A DNA stretch of 64,000 bases from RPQJ01 sp963754125 (GTDB taxonomy: Bacteria > Pseudomonadota > Gammaproteobacteria > Steroidobacterales > Steroidobacteraceae): positions 682,001-746,000 of the forward strand of contig CAVWEX010000014.1 in NCBI GenBank assembly GCA_963754125.1, read 5' to 3'. Of this stretch, positions 58,301 to 64,000 are shown piece after piece. The stretch's first letter is position 1. Each line of letters starts with the position of its first letter. Below the pieces are notes generated by a model. That model did no database searches. It saw nothing but the letters and a program-made list of their open reading frames with translations, and had not been told where the DNA came from. Both the position numbers and the translations under genes were made by a program.

Positions 58301-58328
58301 ATCTGGGGCCTAGCGGCGGGAATTCAAG
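58301..58328 (-). promoter_or_regulatory. Sigma-32-type promoter before grpE
   Basis: Minus strand CTTGAA (58328-58323), 14 bases, then CCCCAGAT (58308-58301) fits the heat-shock consensus. It overlaps the last codons and stop of hrcA and lies 75 bases before the grpE ATG. Confidence 0.75.
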
Positions 58329-59377
58329 GCCGACCCGAGCAGCCGGGCCGTCACGTCCACGATCGGGATCACGCGCTCGTAGGCCATGCGCGTCGGACCG
58401 ATGACGCCGAGCACGCCCACCGTCTCGTTGTCGAGGGTGTAGGGCGCCGTGACGAGGCTGCAGTCGTCGAGGATCTGGTAGCCCGACTCCTGGCCGATGA
58501 AGATCTGCACGCCCTCGGCCCGCAGGCTCAGGTCGAGCAGGTTGAGGATGTCCCGCCGGGCCGTGAAGGCCTCGAACAGGCGCCGGAGCTTCTCGACGTT
58601 CGACAGCTCGGCGAACTCCATCAGGTTGGTCTCGCCCGCGATCACGTACTCCGGGGCGTCCTTGGCGCCCTCGCCCAGCATCTGCTGCGCCACCCGGATC
58701 GCGTCCAGCATGAGCTGGTTCAGGCGCTCCCCGGTCTGCTTCAACTCGCCGACGAGGTCCTCGCGGACCTGGCGCAGCTCCTTGCCGGCGAACTGCTGGT
58801 TGAGGAAGTTGGCGGCACGGCGCAGTTCCTCGGCCGTGTAGTAGCGATCGAGCTGGACGATGCGGTTCTGGACGTCGCGGCCGTTGACCACCATGACGGC
58901 CAGCACCCGGTTGTCCGACAGCGGCAGGAACTCGATCTGGCTCAGCGACTGGTGCGGCTGGCGCGGAATCGTGACCACCCCGGCGAGGTGCGTGATGGAG
59001 GACAGCACCTGCGAGGCGACCGCGACCAGCGCCTTCGGGTCGCGGTCGTGCTCGTCCTCGAGCCGACGCTGCAGCTCCTCGATGACGTTGTCCTCCGCCC
59101 CGGAGCGGCGCTGGGCCAGCAGCGTGTCCACGAAGAACCGGTAGCCCTTGTCGGTCGGCACGCGGCCGGCCGAGGTGTGCGGCGAGGTGACGAAGCCGTA
59201 CTCCTCGAGGTCGGCCATGACGTTGCGAACGGTGGCGGCACTGAGGTTCAGCCCCGAGTCGCGCGACAGCGTCCGCGATCCCACCGGCTGGCCCTCGCGG
59301 ATGTAGCTCTCCACGAGCACCCGCAGCAGGTGCTGGGCCCGTTCGTTCAGGCTCTCGTCGGCGAAGTCACGCGCCAT
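58310..59377 (-). CDS. hrcA: Heat-inducible transcription repressor HrcA
   Basis: A 355-residue repressor that binds CIRCE elements and senses folding load through GroEL. The N-terminal winged helix includes HLLRVLVESYIREGQPVGSR, LSRDSGLNLSAATVRNVMAD and SPHTSAGRVPTDKGYRFFVD. Later conserved parts are QIEFLPLSDNRVLAVMVVNG and GVLGVIGPTRMAYERVIPIV. The ATG of MARDFADESL is used; the longer frame adds arginine-rich sequence. No CIRCE was found nearby, so its targets (probably groESL) are elsewhere. Confidence 0.95.
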   Translation of the reverse strand: MARDFADESLNERAQHLLRVLVESYIREGQPVGSRTLSRDSGLNLSAATVRNVMADLEEYGFVTSPHTSAGRVPTDKGYRFFVDTLLAQRRSGAEDNVIEELQRRLEDEHDRDPKALVAVASQVLSSITHLAGVVTIPRQPHQSLSQIEFLPLSDNRVLAVMVVNGRDVQNRIVQLDRYYTAEELRRAANFLNQQFAGKELRQVREDLVGELKQTGERLNQLMLDAIRVAQQMLGEGAKDAPEYVIAGETNLMEFAELSNVEKLRRLFEAFTARRDILNLLDLSLRAEGVQIFIGQESGYQILDDCSLVTAPYTLDNETVGVLGVIGPTRMAYERVIPIVDVTARLLGSALNSRR

Positions 59378-59532
59378 TTGCGCAGACACCGGTGCAGGCG
59401 AAGGTTGTGGTGCGCATGCCGCACAGAATCGCAACCGCTTCGAGACGAAGTCAAGCCGGGTATTTTCGGCGCGACGCGCTGGATTGCGCGCTGGCCCGGC
59501 ACGACAGCCCCGTGCTAAAAGACCAGCCACCG

Positions 59533-60442
59533 ATGGACACGGGGCACGTCTCGTTTTCGACCATTGCCCTCGCGGGCCGCGCCTCTGACCCGCGGGTCAC
59601 GGAGGCGATGCTCACGCTCGCCCGCCACCTGCTCGAACGGGGCCGCCAGGTGCGGGCCGTTGCCGCGGCCGGCGCTCGATTTCGGCGCGCTGCCGGTCAC
59701 GCTCGTCCCGGAGCCGGAACTCGCGCAGGGGGCCGACCTGCTGGTCGCGGTCGGCGGCGACGGCACGATGCTGCACGCGGCCCGCATGGCCGCCGCCTGC
59801 GACGTGCCGGTCCTCGGCGTCAACCGCGGCCGCCTCGGCTTCCTGGCCGACATCGGGCCCGAGCGCATGCTCGAGAGCGTGGACGATGCGCTCGAGGGTC
59901 GCTGCCAGTCCGAGACGCGCATGCTGCTCGAGGCCAGCCTGCGCGCGGCGGGCCGCCGCCTCAGTTGCGTGGCGCTCAACGACGTCGTGGTCGCCAAGGG
60001 CGAGTCCGGCCGCATGCTCGACCTGCGCACCTGGCTCGACGGCGCCTACGTCAACACGCACGGCGGCGACGGCTTCATCATCTCCACGTCCACCGGCTCC
60101 ACGGCGTACGCGCTGTCCTGCGGCGGACCGATCGTGCACCCGAGCCTCGCCGCGATCGTGCTCGTGCCGATCTGCCCGCACACGCTCTCCGACCGTCCGA
60201 TCGTGGTCGGTGCGGACAGCATCGTCGAGATCGAGATCGCCGACCGGCACGAAACGCGCGCCATGGTCGTCTGCGACGGCATGGTCCTGAGCGAGCTCGA
60301 GCCGGGCGAGCGCCTGCGCGTGGCGCGTGCGCCCGTCCAGGCAACGCTGCTGCACCCGCCCGGACACGACTACTACCGAATCCTGCGCTCCAAGCTGCAC
60401 TGGGGCCGCGGCGTTCGCGACGGCCAGCCGCCGATCGCCTGA
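59533..60442 (+). CDS. nadK: NAD kinase, +1 frameshift near 59,673
   Basis: Phosphorylates NAD to NADP. The first frame begins MDTGHVSFSTIALAGRASDP and runs to RGRQVRAVAAA. After one extra base it continues ALDFGALPVTLVPEPELAQG, LLVAVGGDGTMLHAARMAAA, VLGVNRGRLGFLADIGP, NTHGGDGFIISTSTGSTAYA and PICPHTLSDRPIVV, all family hallmarks. The span of 910 bases is one over a multiple of three (302 residues corrected). Divergent from hrcA and eight bases before recN, as in many gammaproteobacteria. Confidence 0.93.
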
Positions 60443-60450
60443 CACGCGCG

Positions 60451-62208
60451 ATGCTGTCCCACCTGCAGATTCGCGATTTCGCGATCGTCGAAGCCGTCGA
60501 GGTCGAACTCGGCACGGGGTTCACCGCGCTGACCGGGGAGACCGGCGCCGGCAAGTCGATCCTCGTGGACGCGCTGCTGCTCGCGGTGGGCGGTCGCGCG
60601 GACAGCGGCGCCGTCCGCCACGGCGCCGAGCGCGCCGAGGTGACCGCGAGCTTCGACGTCTCCGCGAACCCGCCCGCGCTCGCCTGGCTCGACGAGCAGC
60701 AGATCGGGCACGACGGCGAGGTGCTGCTGCGACGGACCGTCGCCGCGGACGGCCGCGGCCGTGCCTACGTCAACGGCCAGGCCATGCCGGTGCAGTCGCT
60801 GCGCGGGCTCGGCGAGCTGCTCGTGGACGTGCACGGACAGCTCGAGTTCCAGTCCCTCGCGAAGCGCAGTTACCAGCGCGAGCTGCTGGACGGCAGCGGC
60901 GGCCTGCAGCCGGACGTGGCCGCCATGCGCGAGGCGTTCCGCGCCTGGAAGGCGCTCGACCTCGAGCGCACCGCATTCGAGGAGCGCGGCCGCGATCGCG
61001 AGCGTCGCCTCGAGCTGCTCGAGCACTACGTCGCGGAGCTCGAGGCCCTCGATCCGCAGGCCGACGAACCGCGCCGCCTGGCCGAGGAGCGACGGCGCAT
61101 GGCCGCGCTCGGCAGGCTGGCCGAAGGCACGGCGCAGGTGGAGGGCCTGCTGGCCGGGGACGCCGGGGACGTGACTGCGGCACTCGGCCGGGCCCAGTCG
61201 GTGCTGCGGCAGCTGTCGACACTCGATGCCGCGCTCGCCGGTCCCGAGCGGCTGATCGAGGAAGCCGCCATTGCCTGCCGCGAGGCCGTGACGACGCTGC
61301 GCCGCTATGCCGAGTCGCTCGAGGCCGACCCGGCGCGCCAGGAGCAGATCGAGTCGCGGCTCGCCGCGCTCGAGGACGCGGCACGCAAGCACCGCGTCGA
61401 CACGGCAGCGCTGCCCGAGGTCCGCGAGCGTCTCGCGGGCGAACTGCAGGAATTACGCGCCGGCGCGGTGAACCTCGCGGAACTCGAGCGACGACTGTCG
61501 GCCGCCCGCGAGACGCGCGACCGGGCCGCGGCCCGGCTCGCGGCCGCACGTCGCAGCGCCGCCGTCGCGCTCGACGAGCGCGTCACGGCGCTGATGCAGG
61601 GGCTCGGCATGCCGGGCGGCGTCTTCGCAACCCGACTCGAGGCCCGCGAGGCCGCCGGGTGCGGCGAGCACGGCACGGACGACATCGAGTTCCTGGTGAG
61701 CGCCAACCCGGGCCAGCCGCCCCGCCCGCTCGCGAAAGTGGCGTCGGGCGGCGAGCTCTCCCGCATCAGCCTCGCACTGCAGGTCGCGACGCTCAACGCG
61801 ACACACCTGCCCTGCCTGATCTTCGACGAGGTGGATGCGGGCGTCGGCGGCGCCGTGGCCGAGATGGTCGGCCGGCAGCTGAAGGCGCTGGCCGTGTCGC
61901 GACAGGTGCTGTGCGTGACCCACCTGGCCCAGGTTGCCGCGCAGGCCGACCGGCAGCTGCGCGTCTCCAAGCGGACGACGGGCGACGCCACGCAGACGGC
62001 GGTGCACTCGCTCGAGGGGACGGAACGGATCGAGGAAGTCGCGCGCATGCTGGGCGGTGCCGAGATCACCGCGCGGACCCGCGACCATGCCCGGGAGATG
62101 CTGGAGTCCGCGGCTCAGGCGCCGCCGCGAGTGCCTAGGCCTGCTTCGAGCGGTGCGGGCAACGCTCGCGCACGCAGCGGCCGCGCAAAGTCAGCGCGTG
62201 GTCGGTGA
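60451..62208 (+). CDS. recN: DNA repair protein RecN
   Basis: A 585-residue SMC-like ATPase acting in double-strand-break repair. Walker A is FTALTGETGAGKSILVDALL, the signature region is KVASGGELSRISLALQVATL, and Walker B is LPCLIFDEVDAGVGGAVAEM, with a central coiled coil between about residues 160 and 370. The conserved end is MLGGAEITARTRDHAREMLE. A further low-complexity tail (SSGAGNARARSGRAKSARGR) extends 74 bases into the convergent fur gene. Another frame would stop at 62138 exactly against the fur stop, so the tail may reflect a small error or a natural overlap. Confidence 0.95.
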   Translation: MLSHLQIRDFAIVEAVEVELGTGFTALTGETGAGKSILVDALLLAVGGRADSGAVRHGAERAEVTASFDVSANPPALAWLDEQQIGHDGEVLLRRTVAADGRGRAYVNGQAMPVQSLRGLGELLVDVHGQLEFQSLAKRSYQRELLDGSGGLQPDVAAMREAFRAWKALDLERTAFEERGRDRERRLELLEHYVAELEALDPQADEPRRLAEERRRMAALGRLAEGTAQVEGLLAGDAGDVTAALGRAQSVLRQLSTLDAALAGPERLIEEAAIACREAVTTLRRYAESLEADPARQEQIESRLAALEDAARKHRVDTAALPEVRERLAGELQELRAGAVNLAELERRLSAARETRDRAAARLAAARRSAAVALDERVTALMQGLGMPGGVFATRLEAREAAGCGEHGTDDIEFLVSANPGQPPRPLAKVASGGELSRISLALQVATLNATHLPCLIFDEVDAGVGGAVAEMVGRQLKALAVSRQVLCVTHLAQVAAQADRQLRVSKRTTGDATQTAVHSLEGTERIEEVARMLGGAEITARTRDHAREMLESAAQAPPRVPRPASSGAGNARARSGRAKSARGR

Positions 62209-62566
62209 GCTCGAAACCGTGCCGCGCGGCGATCTCGCGCTGCCGATCCTCGATCCCCGCGTCGGCAAACTCCTCGACCCGCCCGCAGTCCTCGCAGACG
62301 ATGTGGTCGTGGTGCTCGCCCTGGTCGAGCTCGAACACCGCGGTCCCGCCCTCGAAGTGATGCCTCGTCACGAGGCCGGCCGACTCGAACTGGGTCAGCA
62401 CGCGGTAGACCGTCGCGAGGCCGATGTCCTCATTGGACTCGAGCAGGCGGCGGTAGACGTCCTCGGCGCTCATGTGGTGCGCCGAGTTGACGGCCAGGAT
62501 CTCGAGGATCTTGAGCCGCGGCACGGTGACCTTGAGGCCGGCGCGTCGAAGTTGCGAGGGTTCCAC
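62135..62566 (-). CDS. fur: Ferric uptake regulator
   Basis: A 143-residue iron-responsive repressor. The DNA-binding domain contains VTVPRLKILEILAVNSAHHM and LATVYRVLTQFESAGLVTRH. Metal sites are in HHFEGGTAVFELDQGEHHDH, IVCEDCGRVEEF and the C-terminal RCVRERCPHRSKQ. The start is GTG. It is divergent from bamE and convergent with recN. Expected targets include iron uptake, to which the tonB operon is linked in function, though no Fur box was found before tonB. Confidence 0.96.
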   Translation of the reverse strand: MEPSQLRRAGLKVTVPRLKILEILAVNSAHHMSAEDVYRRLLESNEDIGLATVYRVLTQFESAGLVTRHHFEGGTAVFELDQGEHHDHIVCEDCGRVEEFADAGIEDRQREIAARHGFELTDHALTLRGRCVRERCPHRSKQA

Positions 62567-62597
62567 GTTTGCCCGTCGTATTGCCCGTCCTGGGGCG

Positions 62598-62649
62598 ACC
62601 GCGAGGAGTTCGCGGTTGCTGTATCATGCGCCGGCATTATGTCCGGCGC
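62598..62649. promoter_or_regulatory. Two inverted repeats in the fur/bamE divergent gap
   Basis: ACCGCGA/TCGCGGT (62598-62616, 5-base loop) and GCGCCGG/CCGGCGC (62628-62649, 8-base loop) lie in the 104-base gap. A -10-like TATCAT (62622-62627) sits between them. Neither resembles a Fur box. They may shape divergent promoters. Confidence 0.35.
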
Positions 62650-62670
62650 GCGCCGGCAACTCCAGACATC

Positions 62671-63145
62671 ATGAGCCCATCGGACGCACGCCCCCGACTT
62701 CCCATCGCCGTCGCCCTCGCGCTGCTGCTGGCCGCCGCCACGGCGGGCTGCGTGTACCGTCCAGACATCCAGCAGGGCAACCTGCTGAAGCTGACGGACG
62801 TGGAGCAGGTGACGGTCGGCATGTCCCGCAGCCAGGTGCGCTACCTGCTCGGAACGCCGATGGTGTCGGATCCGTTCGCGCCGTCATCGCTGGGACTACA
62901 TCTACCGCCGGACCTACGGCCGCGACCGCCAGGTCGACACCGCCCACTTCATCGTCCGTTTCGAGGAGGACAAGGTGACGGCGGTGGAGAAAGTCGCGCT
63001 GCCCCAGCCGCCGGGGCCCGAGCGGCCGGCGTCATGGCGCTTCTGGCAGAAGCCGCCGGTGGATGCGACCGCGCCGGCGGTCGAACCGCCCACGCCACCC
63101 GTGGATCCCCTGCCCTCCGAAGCGCCTCCCCCGAACGGCGCCTGA
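62671..63145 (+). CDS. bamE: Outer-membrane assembly lipoprotein BamE, +1 frameshift near 62,880
   Basis: A component of the beta-barrel assembly machine. The signal ends in lipobox TAGC (LALLLAAATAGCVYRPDIQQ). NLLKLTDVEQVTVGMSRSQV and RYLLGTPMVSDPFA are the conserved SmpA/OmlA motifs. After one surplus base the next frame gives RHRWDYIYRRTYGRDRQVDT then AHFIVRFEEDKVTAVEKVAL and a proline-rich tail ending SEAPPPNGA. The 475-base span is one over a multiple of three (157 residues corrected). Divergent from fur, a conserved gammaproteobacterial arrangement. Confidence 0.93.
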
Positions 63146-63181
63146 GCGATCCGTGTCGAGGAGCGGCCGAGCCGCGTCCGC

Positions 63182-63505
63182 TCAGGACGACCGGGCGCGG
63201 TTGCGCCGCCGCCCGACGCCCGACTCCGCCGCCTGACGGCGCGCGACGCGCGGATCGACGCGCAGCGGCCGGTAGATCTCGACACGGTCGTCCGCGCGCA
63301 GCGGCTGCGATGCGTCCACCCGGCGGCCGTAGATGCCGAGCGCAAGCGAGGTCGCATCGAGTTCGGGAAATTCCGCGAGCAACCCGGACGCCTGGACCGC
63401 CTCGAGGGCCGTCATGCACCGAGCGAGCGGCACGGTCACGATCCGCTGGCGCGTCGGCAGCGCGTAGACGACCTCGACGACGGACGGTTCAGGGTCGCGG
63501 GCCAT
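63182..63505 (-). CDS. rnfH: RnfH-family protein (UPF0125)
   Basis: A 107-residue ubiquitin-like-fold protein. SVVEVVYALPTRQRIVTVPL, ALEAVQASGLLAEFPELDAT and SLALGIYGRRVDASQPLRAD then RVEIYRPLRVDPRVARRQAA are typical of the family. It is paired with ratA in most gammaproteobacteria; here its start overlaps the ratA end by 17 bases. Molecular role not established. Confidence 0.92.
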   Translation of the reverse strand: MARDPEPSVVEVVYALPTRQRIVTVPLARCMTALEAVQASGLLAEFPELDATSLALGIYGRRVDASQPLRADDRVEIYRPLRVDPRVARRQAAESGVGRRRNRARSS

Positions 63506-63935
63506 GCAGCGCCCTCGCCCGCGCGACGAAGGCGTCGATCAGCGTGTTGCAGCTGTGCTCGAAAGCCTTGCCGAACAGCAGCGACACGACCGGATTTGCG
63601 AACTCGAAGCGCATCGCGAGCTCGATGCGCGTGCCGGCGTCGGCGATCGCCGTGAACGTCCAGCGACCGTCCAGCACCCTGAACGGGCCCCGCACGAGTT
63701 GCATGTCCATGAAGCCCGGGCGCTCGAATTCGTTGCGGGTGGTAAAGCGCTCGCGCATGCCGCCGCGCTGCATCTCCATGCTGGCGAGCAGGTCGCGCTC
63801 CGACTTCTCGTGCAGTTCGGCGCCCGCGACCCAGGGGAGGAACTCAGGGTAGCGCTCGACGTCGATCACGAGGTCGAACATCTGCTCCGGACTGAAGGTG
63901 ACGAGCGCGTTGCGGCGGATCTCTCGAATGGCCAT
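63489..63935 (-). CDS. ratA: RatA/PasT-like START-domain protein
   Basis: A 148-residue polyketide-cyclase/START-like protein. The segments IRRNALVTFSPEQMFDLVID, VERYPEFLPWVAGAELHEKS and LLFGKAFEHSCNTLIDAFVA match the family. In E. coli it was described as a toxin blocking ribosome association; in mitochondria the homologue Coq10 binds ubiquinone, so a respiratory role is also possible. The ATG at 63935 gives MAIREIRRNA. The last 65 bases of the window are the start of its upstream region. Confidence 0.92.
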   Translation of the reverse strand: MAIREIRRNALVTFSPEQMFDLVIDVERYPEFLPWVAGAELHEKSERDLLASMEMQRGGMRERFTTRNEFERPGFMDMQLVRGPFRVLDGRWTFTAIADAGTRIELAMRFEFANPVVSLLFGKAFEHSCNTLIDAFVARARALHGPRP

Positions 63936-64000
63936 CGGGGCTCCCTGATCGCGGCGCAAGTGTATTCGGGACGGGTAGAATGCGCGACCGCCCCCGATCG

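Noticed and set aside
59490..59520. TTAGCAC...GTGC near the hrcA/nadK gap as a CIRCE element
   Set aside because: The half-sites are only nine bases apart instead of about thirteen, and the second arm does not continue to CTAA.

Overview
The window is GC-rich chromosomal DNA from a gammaproteobacterium. Its long runs of shared gene order match the Xanthomonadales/Nevskiales neighbourhood: thrA-thrB-thrC; tpiA-secG-tRNA-Leu-nuoA to nuoN; ftsH-folP-glmM; carA-carB-greA; hrcA-grpE-dnaK-dnaJ-dapB; nadK-recN; divergent fur/bamE; rnfH-ratA. Genus and species cannot be fixed from the sequence alone.

Layout. 1-4,885: threonine operon on the minus strand, stop and start codons overlapping throughout, running into a cut-off membrane protein. 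5,051-20,883: mixed functions. They include a nucleotidyltransferase, an SDR enzyme, a TerB protein, an AbgT transporter, a transporter/decarboxylase pair, a secreted protein, a YqaA membrane protein, a tonB-exbB-exbD operon, folE with a BLUF blue-light sensor, a secreted S9 peptidase and a GntR-type regulator. 21,127-26,967: an accessory stretch bounded by two direct imperfect copies of an initiator-tRNA 3' end plus terminator. It holds ppk2, small orphan genes, decayed genes, an IS3-family remnant and an intact hicAB toxin-antitoxin pair. 26,955-41,895: tRNA-fMet, a lipoprotein and the full 14-gene complex I operon with its promoter. 41,943-63,935: tRNA-Leu and a dense block of housekeeping genes (secretion, glycolysis, cell-wall precursor, folate, proteolysis, RNA methylation, pyrimidine/arginine and lysine precursors, heat shock, NAD phosphorylation, DNA repair, iron regulation, outer-membrane assembly).

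How genes work together. Complex I would supply the proton gradient used by ExbB-ExbD-TonB for outer-membrane uptake, with Fur and BamE encoded elsewhere in the window. The heat-shock block carries two near-identical sigma-32-type promoters, each abutting or overlapping the preceding gene's stop codon, and a strong terminator before dnaJ.

Quality warning. Eleven single-base frameshifts sit in otherwise well-conserved genes (DUF1232 gene, nuoL, nuoG twice, ftsH, folP, dnaK twice, grpE, nadK, bamE). Ten are one-base gains and one is a one-base loss. Because they fall in essential genes, I read them as sequencing or assembly errors. Coordinates below give the full span of each gene.
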